A stretch of DNA of 64,000 nucleotides from Molossus alvarezi (GCA_037176705.1 CM073897.1:38901488-38965487); one strand, 5' to 3'; counted from the stretch's first letter, positions 11,886 to 23,917 are shown. Notes: generated by a model from the letters alone, not told the origin. Numbers and translations are program-made.

Positions 11886-12089
11886 TATGACTTTCTTAGA
11901 AAGTGTCTTGTCCATCACCATCACCTCTATGACTACTACTGCCATCAGAATCGGTCAGTTTGCACGATTATATGATCTCATACAACCTCTGTAGTTTTGC
12001 TTCAGAGCACTTATTACGGAATTTGTCCAATTACTATTGATTTTACCCCATTAATCTAAGCCCTACTACAGCATAAAACAGTATTATTT

Positions 12090-12205
12090 TGTTTATTATT
12101 GCCTTCTTAGGATTTAGGACAAGGCTTTGTACAGTCACTCAACAAATACATTTTCAGAGAAAAAGACACATAATGTATAAACGGATGGATGAATGAATGA
12201 CTTAG
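12090..12205 (+). mobile_element. L2 3' tail
   Basis: The block ttgccttcttaggatttagg, then gtcactcaacaaatacattt and a final ggatggatgaatgaatga has the layout of the terminal L2 3' end. Confidence 0.55.
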
Positions 12206-14929
12206 TATAAATAAGAATATCTAAAAGATGGGTAGTAGAAAAACCCATATGACATTTCAACAAAAGAAAAGCTTTAGTATAATCAGAGTTATTATTCATC
12301 AGTGAATCTGCCTACATATGTGAGACTGAGCTTTTCACCAGGGTAAGTATTGAAGAGCAGAGACCAAGATTCATTTTTAGAGCTTATGTATATGTTAATT
12401 AAACTTGGACCCAAATAATTACTACTTAATATAATAGAGTTTTAAGATTCTACTATTATCCTCTTTCCTTTTGCTTCTCTATAAAGTCATCCATTTATGT
12501 TAGATTTAAATTGGCAAGTTCAGAGACCACCTAACAGATTCCTCCACTCTCATAGTCATGGGGAAAAAAAAAAACTTGCTAGGTCCCAGCAGAAAAAGTG
12601 ATTTGCTCATTGGAATTTTATTCTTTTGGGATTCATTTATGAAATAATAATACCCCATTTCCTGTCCACCAATCCTATCTCTTCTGGGGATAGCAAATGG
12701 CTTTGAATATTAAATGTTTAAAACATAGCTCTTGGTGATTTTTTTCTACTCCCTTGAGAATGGCACACATAGTTATTAAAATAATATCTAAAATTAGGAA
12801 ATTCAATAGGCAATCAAGAGTGATTTATAGAAGGAATTCTATTTCCAATCTAGAACTGCATACTGCACACATAATGCGCAAAAAGAAGTGGAAAGCTAAA
12901 TAGAAAGGAGTTTTTAAAGTAAACTAATAAACAGTACAAAAGAAAACTTTACTATCAGGAAGCAGATTTTGAGTCATTATAAAAAAAAAAATTTCCAAAT
13001 TGTAACATTAATGAGTTTTCTGATTATGAAAATGTTTCCAGGGTGGCTAATGGACACTTAGTAGAGATGCTGCCATTAGGATTAGCACACAATTGCTTTT
13101 GAGTTGCAATGTTTTTAAAGGTCTTTCCAATTCTGAGGTTCTGGGATTCTATTACTTCAGTATTGATAAAGGAAGCCAAATGTGCAACACTAACTTGTTT
13201 ATAGGATATTGAACATTTATAACACGAACTAGTAAGAAATGGAAAGTGATTTAAGAGCAGGGTCCGAGGTTCTGGAAGAGAGAGACCTCCAGAAGAAGGT
13301 GGCACCTTAGACTCAGGGGAAAGGACACTGTACAGTTTTTTCTCCTTCATTGGAACCAGGGAAGCTCACTAGACCAGGCCAGTGGTGTCTAGGACAGAGC
13401 CCTGTCCCAAACAGCAGTGTACAGTCAGGAGACACTGGCCACTTCTAAGAATAATTGAAAGTGAGTCTTCATTCTAAATAGGGCAACAAACAGTAGCAAT
13501 AATGACCCAATGGCACATGATGGGGACAGTCATGGCTGATTCTAGAAGTGAAGTACAGGCAGCTTCAGAGACTAAGCTCTGGTTTCCACAGATACAATCA
13601 TACTGAACAGGGAAGGCAGGAGACACTCCTGAAGAAGGCTTAGCAGAGAAACTAAAGCAGAAGGTAATTTTCATGGGAAGGGCCTGGGCAGGGGTGGGGG
13701 GAGGGCACTGTTGTTAGTAGTTCAGGAAAATCAACTTTCCTGGGCACTCTGATCTTATGCCGTTAAACATGTTATCAAAAACCTGGGCAACATTATAATT
13801 GCATATTTTATCATAGGAAGGACCTGAGGCTGCTGAGCAATTGAAAGGCTACCTTCTACCCTGATAAGCATTAGTTCAAGAGCAGGATAAACTGGATCTG
13901 CAGGGAAACTTACCAAGGGCTCCAGATGATAACCATGGGGGAAAGAAATAGTTTTTCCTAATGTGGCATAAGGATGGTTTTATATATTTTTAATTATAAT
14001 GGCTAGTATCAGTCTCAACAAATAATACATATGCCTTAAGTTATTATAATACTGGGAAATATTACTATAGGGTTGGGCTTTTTTGTTTGTTTTAGTTTTG
14101 TCTGCTGTTGTTGCTATTTTGTTTTTAATAGAATAATATAGGGGAGGACTCCATCAGTTCATTTCAGCCTAGGAGAAAAATATTTTATTCCAATCCCGGT
14201 ATATGTATTGCATTGTTCTGTTTGTTTGTCTGTCTGTGTGAAAGTATGTTGTAAATCTGTGTCTATATTTTCTACGCGATTAACTGAGCTTTTGATTCTT
14301 CTGCATCTGGAATGAGCATTGTGATTCTACATAATATGCTAAAATCAGGAAAAAAGAAACAAAATGAACAAGCAAACAAACCCTACTCCAAGTCTGAAAG
14401 GAGGCAATATTAGTCACTAAAGGTTGCCTGCTTGTTTGTGCTAATTTGTATGGGCAAAAACTGTGTCCAGATAGAGATCCCCAACAATTGTCTCTAAATC
14501 AGTACTAGCTTGGCTTCACTGCCACAATGCAAATTGTGTTGTTTGCTGCCATTGTGAGTCAATTAAAGATAAAATGTGAATTCCTACAGCAATATGCTTC
14601 CACTGGCATAACATCTGGGTTTTCCTAAAATTCATGGACCATTTCCAAAGATGGTGCCTGCTTCGATGCATGAGGTAGGAAGTCTTGGCCTCTCAGGGTG
14701 ACTGTGGAACAGCCTACCCATATGTATTCCAAATGTATTTTCTAAAAGGGAACTTGACTTTCTCTCTGTCTTTCCCATTGAATCTATGCTAACACCATTA
14801 CCATTCTCTCCAGTTACCAAAATTCATAGCTTAACACAGAGTATGCTTTTTTTCCCACTGCCTCTGGGGACATTCTACAACCAAATCCCATAGATTTTAC
14901 ATTGCTATATTTCTGTTACCTAAGCTTAC
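12206..14929. other. Long unassigned stretch
   Basis: 2.7 kb without a repeat or gene I can defend. Minor features are an A-run near 12565-12574, a g-rich patch at 13690-13705 (ggggtggggggagggc), and a tttgtttgtctgtctgtgtg tract at 14220-14239. Minus-strand frames of 108, 66 and 62 codons (13024-13350, 13474-13674, 14632-14820) have no motif, and I treat them as chance. Confidence 0.5.
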
Positions 14930-15528
14930 TTCACCATTCCCAAGGCCCCTACCTGAATTCATATTCCTCATCCCTGTCAGCCTAAAATATTTCGATAACC
15001 TCCTAATTGGTGTCTCTTCCTCTGGTTTTTCTTCCTTGTAATCATTTTTCCATTAGACATATACATTTGCCCTTGTAAATCACCTTCTGATCATGACACT
15101 CTCCTCCCAAACTTTCTATAGCGTCCCAGTGAAAGATGTGGTGTCAAGAGCAGGTTTCAGTGACTCTGTGTCTCTCCTTGCTGTCCAGTCTGCTTGGGAT
15201 GCTCTTTTCCCTCTTAACCACATTCTTTCTAGTAGCTTGCTACTTATTTTTCAAAATGCATCTCAATTATTTCATCCTATTTTAGGCATCCCCTTAAATA
15301 AGCAAACAGAATAATTTTCTTATTTGTGTCAAATTTCATTTGTACTAGCTACTTCTGCTCATTTCATTTATCTCCTATTTTTTAAAAATTGACAAATTTG
15401 GTCCCTAATCACTCTCAGCACGTGTTTTTGAAAATAATTGGTGTTGTTTAATTTTCTCTATCCCCAGGATTTAGTACATCAATAGGTGCCCAATAAATGT
15501 TTTTGTAATAAATGAATGGTGACTCAAT
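14930..15528 (+). mobile_element. L2 LINE fragment (3' region to tail)
   Basis: Sense L2: ataacctcctaattggtgtc, ccttctgatcatgacactct, cttgggatgctcttttccct, and a tail of aataggtgcccaataaatg followed by taataaatgaatgg. Nearly continuous over 600 bases, so one of the better L2 copies here. Confidence 0.8.
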
Positions 15529-15906
15529 TATTAGGTGTATATTTAAGAAAAAATTGGGGGGTAAAGGAAAACACTTTGCTTCTAAAACTTTTAGTTGGGG
15601 AATATAATAATTTTTGCAACTCCTCTTTGATATTGGATATAGGAAATGCTTTACTATCTTATCATTCATACAGCTCCATCTCTCTAATAAAAAAAATAAT
15701 GTGCATCAGAATAATTCTTAAGACTTCATTGATTTATGCAAACAAATAAATGGCATTGTCAATATGCCACACACTGGGGAAGAAAATAAAATACAAAGAG
15801 ACTTACAAAGTTTTATCCTGCTTTACTGAGTCAATTTCATAGACTCACCCTCTGACTTCACTCAGTGATTTTACTTGAATAAGTAACTTCACTGCTGTAC
15901 AAGTAA

Positions 15907-16197
15907 GCTCTGGGCCATTTATTTATTTATTTATTTATTTATCCTTGCCCAAGGACATTTTTGCATTTATCTTCAGACAGAGTGGGAGGGAGAGAGGGGG
16001 GAAGAGAGAGAGAAAAACATTGATGTCAGAGAGACACACTGACTGGTTGCCACCCACACGATCTCAACTGGGGCTGGGGACAAACTGCAACCAAGGTATG
16101 TGCCCTTAGCGGGAACTGAACCCGGGACTCTCTGGTCTGTGGGTTGATGCTCTAACCACTGAGCAAAACTGGCCAGGGTGTAAACTCTGGGCTATTT
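15907..16197 (-). mobile_element. Bat VES-type SINE, antisense, with target-site duplication
   Basis: Minus-strand full-length SINE. The plus strand shows the tail side first ((attt)n, then ttgcccaaggacatttttgc), the purine mirror of the CT tract (about 15985-16014), and the head last (ctctaaccactgagcaaaac, ggccaggg). Flanks gctctgggccattt (15907-15920) and actctgggctattt (near 16183-16196) are a slightly mutated target-site duplication. The body is about 15921-16180. Confidence 0.9.
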
Positions 16198-16779
16198 AAA
16201 TTGCTATAGTGGAAAGCTGACCTAATACCATTTATTCATCAGCATTTATTACATGCCAACTATGGAGACAATTCTAGTTTCTAAAGAAAAATATGCAAAG
16301 TTTTGGTTGCAACACCTGAGATTACAGCCTATTGGGGTAGACTGACCTCTCATTCAATACCGACCATGTCAGAGAATGAAAGCTCTAACAGAGAGATGAA
16401 CAACTTATTCAAGGAGATCAAGGATGGTGAGAGCAAGTCAACCTGATGGTTCCAGAATGATGGCTTAGACATAGGTTTTAAGGAATAAATAGAAGTTTGA
16501 CGAGCAGAACTGAAGGAATTGACATTTAGGAACAAATTACAGTTTTTGAAGTAAAAAGCATGTGAATAAGCCCCAGTTGAGCTCCCAGCTAAGAGTCAGC
16601 ATCCACCACCAGGGATGTGTTTGAACTATCCTAGACATGCATTCCAGTCGAGCTGATGGTTACACAACTGGTAAGAAGCAAAACTAGAACTTAAATACAG
16701 GTCTTCTGGCTCTATATCAAGTGCTCTGTCTTTTCCACTGCTGCTTACCAAATGGAACTAGATGATGTATAACATAGAG
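16198..16779. other. Unassigned sequence
   Basis: No repeat or gene recognised. The text near 16220-16350 has a weak L2-antisense flavour (catttattacatgccaacta) but is too short to call firmly. Confidence 0.4.
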
Positions 16780-17035
16780 TTTAAGACCAGTATAGCAGAG
16801 TAGCTGGGCACTCATATTACCATGTTATCCAGTCTTGGATTAGAATCGCAGCATTGCCACTCAGTAGTTGAGTGAACTTAGACAAGCTTGTTACTGGTCT
16901 AGATGTCAGTTTCTCTATTTATAAAATGGAGTTAATAATAGTCCCTACTTACCTCATAGGATTATTATGAAGGATAAATGAGTTAATGAATATAATATCT
17001 CTGGCACATAATAAGCACTCAATAATTATAACTAT
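16780..17035 (+). mobile_element. MIR, sense, near full length
   Basis: Complete MIR order: gattagaatcgcagcattgc, then gtttctctatttataaaatg, cctcataggattattatga, and ctggcacataataagcactc. One of the longest MIRs in the window. Confidence 0.9.
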
Positions 17036-17930
17036 ATTGAAAATACTACTATCTTACAAATTTTAGCCTTTATAACTCTTTCAACCTTATCTTTAATTTA
17101 TTGTCTTCCATTATGGTCTCAAAGAACATAAAGGCCTTCACTTCTAAACAGCCCCAAATGGTTCTTTGTTCCTTGAACACACCATCAGCAAATATCTCAC
17201 AGCCAAATGCATGAACTTGACTATAGTGAAATCTACCAACATTACAGGTATTGCAAGAGATTGAAAATTCATCTAGATAACACAATACCAGTGTTCATTA
17301 TAGCTTTAATTAAATTCCATTGGGGTGTTTTATCTACCCACTTATCTGTCTTTGAAGTCTCCCGTAAGGTCAGAAACTTTATCTAGACGTAAAAACTAAA
17401 TAGATTTTGATGACTCTAAATCAGAAAACACTAATGCCATTTCCTTATCTCTGTGAAATAGTCTTTTCTATATACAACCTCTAATGACTACATAAAGCAA
17501 CTTTGGTTCAATGTCCTCAATTTGCTTTTGAGTAATTTTTCTTTTTCTTTTTTTTCCCTATCAGTTTTTTTGCTAAAACCTTAGTTTTGTCCTTCATGTA
17601 GGTATATAGTTTTTAAAAGCAGTAGAGCAAATCTTTACATCCCTTTATCCTTTTGGGTACTGTGTGAAATACTATTTATTGTACTCATAATGCCCTCTCC
17701 ACTTATAATATTTAATATCACCATCTGGAAACTTCTTCTAAGAAGTAGGTAAAGACTAGCCCTATATATTTGAGCACACAACATATTTCATATGCCTGAG
17801 GGAAAAACAAGAACATAAAACAATGATCTTTCTATCCATGACTGTCTTTAGTTAACACTAGCTTCAGAGCTTTATTGTCCTTACCTGGAACCATTATAAT
17901 ATGATGGTTTTAATAATTTTTTCCCTGAGT
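17036..17930. other. Unassigned AT-rich sequence
   Basis: Nothing assignable. The 71-codon minus frame at 17070-17285 has four cysteines but no recognisable fold, and is probably chance. Confidence 0.45.
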
Positions 17931-18100
17931 CAATTTGCCTGAGTCACTACTCCACCCAGAGGGCCCTGCCTCACCTTTTCATCTATCCAAATCCTTATCC
18001 TTTCTCCAAGGCCCAGCTGGAAATCTATCATTGTTGAAATCTTTCTCTTCCTCTTTTGGATTAAAACAACAATACTTACATGCAGTATTCCCTAGGAAGC
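17931..18100 (+). mobile_element. Possible L2 fragment
   Basis: The phrase tttctccaaggcccagctgg is the conserved L2 3' motif. The surroundings (gtcactactccacccagagg) are compatible but diverged. Confidence 0.4.
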
Positions 18101-18229
18101 CATTTGTTTCCTTGAACAATGTTTGGCTTTATTTTTGCCAAAAATCAAACTGCCCTATAAGCAGGTTCTGCAATACTATGTGTATATAAGGAGATTGTGT
18201 TTTTGAATTTTAGATTTTGTTTATTTAAA

Positions 18230-18435
18230 AAGCAGTAGGCATCATGCCATGGTAAAAACAACATGGACTTTGGCATTGCCTAGAATTTATACTCAAAGCT
18301 ACCATTAAAACTGTGTGAATTGGGGAAACTTAACCTCTTTAGCTATTAAATTCTGTGAAAGATTTCTGAAAAAATTGAATGAGTAAAGCATGTAATAAGT
18401 ATGACATTTGGTAATTGCTCAATAATATCTGCTTA
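18230..18435 (+). mobile_element. MIR, sense
   Basis: Follows MIR layout: atggtaaaaacaacatggac, then tgtgtgaattggggaaactt, aacctctttagctat, and an end at ggtaattgctcaataatatc. Diverged. Confidence 0.65.
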
Positions 18436-18475
18436 TCTTCCTTTTATCTTTTAAAAAATATGTTTTGATGACTTT

Positions 18476-18673
18476 AAATATTTTTTTAATTGATTTTAGA
18501 GAGAGAGAGAGATAGAAACATCGATGAGAGAGAACATCAATTCGTTGTTCACCTCTTGCATGCCCCTACTGGGGATTGGGCCCAAAACCTGGGCATGTGC
18601 TCTGACCAGAGATCGAACTGGTGACTTCTTGGTTCATGGGATGACATTCAACCAGTGAGCCACACTGGCCAGA
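18476..18673 (-). mobile_element. Bat tRNA-derived SINE, antisense (first of two in tandem)
   Basis: (ag)n tract at 18499-18511, acatcgatgagagagaacat, gagatcgaactggtgacttc (B box mirror), and gagccacactggccag at the head. Older than the 37 kb copies. It is followed without a gap by a second antisense copy. Confidence 0.85.
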
Positions 18674-18858
18674 CTCTTTTTATGATTTTAGAGAAATATC
18701 AATGTGAGAAAGAAACATCAATCAGTTGCCTCCCATATATGCCCCAACCAGAGATCAAACCCGCAACCTAGGTATATGCCCTGACCAGGAATCAAACCAG
18801 TGACCCTTGGGGCATGTGATGATGCTCAAACAACTGAGCCATATCAGCCAGGGCTCCT
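18674..18858 (-). mobile_element. Bat tRNA-derived SINE, antisense (second of two in tandem)
   Basis: Second copy in the same orientation: acatcaatcagttgcctccc, gaccaggaatcaaaccagtg, and gagccatatcagccagggc. Both heads point to the right, so one inserted into the A-rich tail of the other, a common preference for SINE insertion. Confidence 0.85.
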
Positions 18859-19009
18859 TCTTTTGTATGAATATTTTACTAAGAGGAAGGTGCAGAATTC
18901 AACAAGAGTATTTTCTCAACAAGGGTATTTTCTGTTCAATGACAAATAACCACTATACATGTCACTATTAATGATGATCTTCAGGGTCTTGATATCACCT
19001 ACAAGAAGC

Positions 19010-19615
19010 AGTTCTAGCCTTATGCATAGTCAAAGATGGTCCTCATAGCTGATTGGCCTGGTGGTTAACCCCTCCCACTAACATGCCAACAACAATCAAG
19101 GCTCAACTACAATAGGAGGGTGCACACAGCAAACATGGGGTGTGCATCTGGAGTGCTGAACTCAGGTGATTGGGAAGGCTACCCAACTGGGCCCTACAGA
19201 ACACCTACTACATAAGACCACTCTACCAAGACTGGGAGACACAGCAGTTCTACCTAGTACGTAGATATAAATACAGGGAAGCAGCCAAAGTGAGGAGACA
19301 AAGAAAGAGGTCTCAAATGAAACAATGAAAAAAATCTCCAGAAAAAGAATTAAATTAAATAGAGGCAAACAAACAACCAGATACAGAGTCCAAAACAATG
19401 GTTATAAGGATGCTCAATGAACTTAATGAGAATTTCAACAGTATAATAAAGGATGTAGAAATCATAAGAACTACCCAGCAATAAGAAATACCCTAACTGA
19501 AATGAAGAATACATTGCAGGGACTCACCAGTGAAGTAGATGGAGCAGAGGCTCTATGAAGTGATCACCCTGAGACTAATATTATACATCAAATGTAATTG
19601 AAAAATAAAATAAAA
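19010..19615 (+). mobile_element. L1 5' UTR and start of ORF1 joined to a 3' tip (internal deletion)
   Basis: 19050-19550 is sense L1 5' sequence of an older boreoeutherian type: gcctggtggttaacccctcc, ggccctacagaacacctact, ccaaaacaatggttataagg, and gtagatggagcagaggct. Immediately after, near 19552-19610, comes agactaatattatacatcaa and an A-rich tail, which resembles an L1 3' terminus. The roughly 5 kb in between is missing. Either an internally deleted copy or two abutting fragments. Confidence 0.7.
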
Positions 19616-19639
19616 TTTTAATGGAATATTAAAAAAGAA

Positions 19640-20175
19640 TTATCTTCACACAAAAACCTGCACAGAAATATTTATAGTAGTGTTATTTATAGTAGCCCCA
19701 AACTGGAAATTCATATTCATATGTCCTTCAATGAGTGAGTGAAGTAAATAAACAGCGATTTATCCATACCATAGCATACTTCTTCATAATAAATTGAAAT
19801 GAACAATAGATTCACAACCTGGAAGAATTTCCAGTGAATTATGCTAAGTGACAAAAAGCCAATTCCCAAAGTTTCCATACTATATTACTTTATTTATATA
19901 ATTCTTGAAGTGACAAAATTATATAAATTATCAATAGTGTTTACCAGTGCTTAAAGGGGTGGGGACTAGAGAAAAAAATATGGCTATTAAAAAGCAATAT
20001 GAGAAATCCTCTGGGTGATAAAAATATTCTATTTCCTGACTATATAACAATAGTGTAATTTTGCAAGTTGTTACCATTAGGAGAAACTGATAAAAGGGAA
20101 TATAAGAACTCTATGTATTTTTTAATAGAACTGCATATGAATGTATAATTACTTTAAAAGTTTAATTTTAAAAAG
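19640..20175 (+). mobile_element. Old L1 3' end, sense
   Basis: Sense 3' end of ORF2 and 3' UTR of an L1M/L1ME-type element: gtgttatttatagtagcccc, atgctaagtgacaaaaagcc, tgttaccattaggagaaact, and tgaatgtataattactttaa at the terminus. Diverged, no long frame. Confidence 0.75.
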
Positions 20176-20204
20176 TCTGAATACTATGCTAATACTACTT
20201 TTAA

Positions 20205-20940
20205 TTGTTTCAGGAACCTCCTAATTGTTTTTCACCAGGAGACCATTTCACTTTTTCACAAAAAATGTACAAGGGTTTCATTATCTCCAATAGTTGTTTT
20301 ATTTTTGAATATCTATATATCTGTATATAGGCTGTCTTAATAGGCATGAAGTGATGATATCTCATTATGGTTTTGATTTGCATTTTCCTGATTATTAGTG
20401 ACTTTGAGCATCTTTCCAAATACCTGTTGGCCATTTGTATGTCTTCTTTGGATAAATGTATACTTAAGTATCTAGTCCATATTATAATTATGTTATTAGT
20501 TTTTTGTTTATTGCTAATGAATTGTAATATTTTCTTGTACATTTTGAAAATTAACCCCTTATCTAATACATAGCTTGTAAATATTTTCTCCTATCCCATA
20601 GGCTGCCTTTTCACCCTGCTATTTCCTAAACTGTGCAGAAGCATTTCAGTGTGAAGTAGTCTCCCTTGTCTATTTTTGCTTTTGTTACCTGTGCTTATGG
20701 TGTCATAGGCAATGAAATCATTGCCAAGACCAATGTCAAGGGGGGAGTGGGGAAATTGGAACTTGCTAATCAACAGGCATAAATCTCAATTATGTATGCA
20801 AGATGAATAAGTGCTAGAGATCTGTGGTAGAACATCGTACCTATAATTTACAATACCACATTATACACTTAAAGATTTTTTGAGAGGGTAGCTCACAATG
20901 TTAAGTGTTCTTACCAATCATTTTTTAAGCCTGAAATCAC
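20205..20940 (+). mobile_element. L1 with 5' inversion (twin-priming structure)
   Basis: 20205-20742 is L1 ORF2 C-terminal sequence in antisense (gccttttcaccctgctattt; the 110-codon minus frame 20210-20542 reads as ORF2 C-terminal text). At about 20743 it switches to the sense 3' UTR: gcaagatgaataagtgctag, then ttacaataccacattataca and gttaagtgttcttaccaatc. Inverted 5' part followed by a direct 3' part is the hallmark of twin priming in a single L1 insertion. Confidence 0.75.
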
Positions 20941-21413
20941 ATGTCACTTTGCTTTCTCTAAATGTCCCCAATTTCTACAATATAACACGTTGTATTATAA
21001 TTAAAATCTTTCCTTGATGAAACTGAAACCTATCATTTTGTGGTGAGTAGCTTTCTGGAAAATTAAAGTCATAATGAAAGTTGTTACAAATGACTGTTTC
21101 ATGGATACATCATCTTAAAAAGCAGAAAGATGTTACTGTCTGAAACATGCAACAGTCTGTATTTTCTAATTACAAAGTAATATATTAGAATCAAATTATA
21201 TTCTTTTTATAATTAGTGACTTGGACATCTTGCATTCATATAATTTTGATTACCTATGCAGAGCCTATTTCCCAGAATATTTTTTCCACTCAACATTTTT
21301 TGGTAATAATAGAAATATCACATCCCCTGTTAAATTATATCAAACATTGTTATGTAAGAACTTTAGGACAGAACTTAAGACCAAAGATTGAAACCCACAA
21401 TCAATTAAAGTTA
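20941..21413. other. Unassigned sequence
   Basis: AT-rich, with no repeat or gene recognised before the microsatellite. Confidence 0.5.
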
Positions 21414-21432
21414 TACACACACACACACACAT

Positions 21433-21475
<43 letters not shown>
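21414..21475. repeat. Compound microsatellite (ac)n-(ct)n-(ac)n
   Basis: An (ac) run, an att interruption, a (ct) run of about nine units, then (ac) again. Likely polymorphic. It underlies the threonine-histidine/serine-leucine run in the 102-codon plus frame 21216-21524, which is therefore not a gene. Confidence 0.95.
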
Positions 21476-21476
<1 letters not shown>

Positions 21477-21557
21477 ATAGTTTTCCAGGCTGTGACTTTG
21501 CCATGTTCCTTTCACCCAGGATGACATGTTCCACAGGAGAATGTGAGGTAAACAACT

Positions 21558-21558
21558 C

Positions 21559-21601
<43 letters not shown>
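21558..21601. repeat. Microsatellite (tta)n
   Basis: About 14 uninterrupted tta/att units. Confidence 0.97.
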
Positions 21602-21602
<1 letters not shown>

Positions 21603-21890
21603 TTGCCATTCATTAAGTAGTCAGCGTACGTGCCTAACAATGCACTAGAGGCTGAGGAAGTCATAAATTTCAAAACAGAGTCCCTTTGGTGCTGGATTTT
21701 GTACCAGACTAGAGTTTGTGGCTGAAATGGCTGCCCTTTGGAAACATGTACTTATTTGTACTCATCCTCATTTCTAAGCTTTTTCTTATGCACTGCTTCT
21801 GGGAGCCTGGAAAACTTCTATTCCCAGATTCTAGCCAGAGCAGGATTGTATGGCTAAATGCTAACAATGAAAAGCAAATGCAGAAGATTC
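21602..21890. other. Unassigned sequence
   Basis: No assignable repeat, and coding potential is not convincing. Confidence 0.4.
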
Positions 21891-22130
21891 AACTTTGTTA
21901 ATATTATCTATTGTGTTGTTTTTTTTTTTATACTTCATTGATCTTTTTCTCTTTATTATTTTCTTCCTCCTACCTATACCTATTTTGCATTTACTTTGCC
22001 ATTTGTATGTTTGTTTCTATCTTCTTAAGGTGGTACTTTGGTCATTTATTTTAGGTTTTTGTCAGAAAAGCATTTAAAACTATAGATTTCTCTCCAAATT
22101 TCTAACATAAGCATTTAAGATTTTAAATTC
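21891..22130 (-). mobile_element. L1 ORF2 fragment, antisense (tentative)
   Basis: T-rich text such as ctttattattttcttcctcc, gtttgtttctatcttcttaa and tctccaaatttctaacataa follows the antisense of the middle of L1 ORF2. Diverged and cut by the SINE head at its right end. The 60-codon hydrophobic plus frame 21895-22077 comes from this. Confidence 0.45.
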
Positions 22131-22216
22131 CCTCTAAAGCTCAGTCAGTGTGGCTCAGTGGATTGAGCGTTGTCCCATGTACCAAGAGGTCACCGGTTTG
22201 ATTCCCAGTCAGGGTA
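22131..22216 (+). mobile_element. SINE head only (tRNA-related part)
   Basis: gtgtggctcagtggattgag (A-box region) and ggtttgattcccagtcaggg (B-box region) are present, then the sequence changes directly into MLT1. The body and CT tail are missing. Confidence 0.75.
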
Positions 22217-22372
22217 CCACTCATGTTAGATTAGGGTTCATTCTAATGACCTCATTTTAACTTGATTATCTCTGTAAAGACTTTATTTCCAAATGAGGTC
22301 ACATTTTGAGGTTCTGGGGGTTAGGACTTCAATATATTTTGGGGAGAAAATGCAATTAAACCCAAATAGCTG
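22217..22372 (+). mobile_element. MLT1-type LTR, 3' portion
   Basis: tgttagattagggttcattc, ctaatgacctcattttaact, caaatgaggtcacattttga, ggggttaggacttcaatata and an end near gcaattaaaccc. This order is the 3' third of MLT1 (MaLR) LTRs. Confidence 0.8.
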
Positions 22373-23679
22373 GTTTGAAATCTTTGTCTGATAATCACAA
22401 TAGCCAGGTCATTTCTGAGTGTCAACTGTCATTCTGTTTCTCCACATGGGCAATTGGTCTTTTAGCCTTAACTAGGGTTTTTGGAATCTGTTCCACATAC
22501 ATCTGTTTCAGTGATCAGTCCGAGATTTGTGCAGAATTTATACACCAAACCGTGTTCTTCCCTTTCTGGTTCTCTCCTTTCCAGAATTCCCCTCAATTTC
22601 TAATACCTGTGGTTTCCCTAAAACCTGCCCTCTGGTTTTTGAACCAGAGAAGGAAAGCACCTTTTTTAAGGTCACTCAGCTTATGAATGGGTTAAAGTAG
22701 AAGACCTGGACCCCACATGCACAGAATGAGACATGTTCTCAGCCCGAGAGCCATAAAAATGTGAAGTTTACCCAATCCTGTTCTATTCTCCTGATGGCAG
22801 ACATGCCTCTGGTTGTCTCTGCATTTAGCTGTTCTCAGGTTCCTTCAATTGTTTCTATATTTTTAAACATTTTTTCACAATTACTACTTGTTATCAGTGG
22901 AAGGATTGATTTAATAGTATGAACTGGCTGTACTAGGATGCTGCATAATTTCTGAACAGCATAATCAGAGCAGGAACTATTATTTCTGCTTTAAAAATGT
23001 ATTTCAATTTATTATTGCTTTGTAACAAAATCATCTAAACTCTGTGACTAATATAAGAAGAGACCTATACCCACTTTTTGGGGCTAAATAACCAAATAGC
23101 TGTCAAGACTCAGAGAAGAACTTCTCATGTAGTACATTTAGGCCAATAGCCTAGACACCCTCAAGAATAAAATCCATCATCATCATTATGATATGTCTAC
23201 TGTGATCTCATGTGCAACTTGTTTTTAGAAGACCCAGAAGAGTGACTTTTTATTTTCCTTTTTTACAGTTGACATTTCTCTAGAGGCATACATGCTTCTA
23301 TTCTGAAACCTTTGTGAACTCCTAAATTTATAAATATATTATTTTTCAGGCTTTCTCCTTTGCCTCAAATTATATTTATGTTGAGAGTAATGAGTTTCCT
23401 GGCATAGCTTCAAATTTTAACCACAGTTTTCAACATTTACTAAAGTTTTATCTCTCCCCTGTCAGCAATATTTCATAAATAAAACATTTTTATAACCTTA
23501 GGAGAATTTATAAGTATATAAGGAGAAGGAGAAAACAATCCAGCTGCATTGAGATGTGATAGACTATCATCATTCACTATCTTAGTAATTCACAGCTCAG
23601 CATTCAGGTTTGTGCTTTAGCAAAGGAACAAATTGTCATTGTAGCATGTATTGAGTATTGTAATGGCATGATTTTTTCT
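22373..23679. other. Unassigned sequence
   Basis: No gene or defended repeat. A piece near 23000-23060 (ttattgctttgtaacaaaat) resembles the start of an MLT1 LTR but does not continue as one. The 103-codon plus frame 22375-22686 has no recognisable domain. Confidence 0.45.
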
Positions 23680-23775
23680 CTGTATCTTCTGCTAGATCAC
23701 AAACTAAACTGTCATTGCATCTCTAGTATCAAGCACAGTAAGCTTTCGTTAATATTTGTTGAGTGAACTAATAAA
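23680..23775 (+). mobile_element. L2 3' tail
   Basis: atcttctgctagatcacaaa, ctctagtatcaagcacagta and ttaatatttgttgagtgaac make up the usual end of L2. Confidence 0.6.
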
Positions 23776-23875
23776 AAGTAAAACTAAGAATACTAAAGTT
23801 CCACTGAATTTACACGTCATAATAAAACTCCTTTCTGACACCAGTGATTGTTATGAGACCAGATACATCTTGGAA

Positions 23876-23917
23876 GGTGGGTGGGCATGTGTGTATGTGT
23901 GTGAGTGTGGGGGTATG
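23876..23917. repeat. Imperfect (gt)n-rich tract
   Basis: gtgggtgggcatgtgtgtat and gtgtgtgagtgtgggggt. An interrupted GT microsatellite. Confidence 0.8.

Noticed and set aside
18476..18858. Tandem duplication of one SINE
   Set aside because: The two copies differ too much and belong to separate insertions; it is one SINE in the tail of another.
21216..21524. 102-codon frame with threonine-histidine and serine-leucine runs
   Set aside because: The runs are the translated compound microsatellite.
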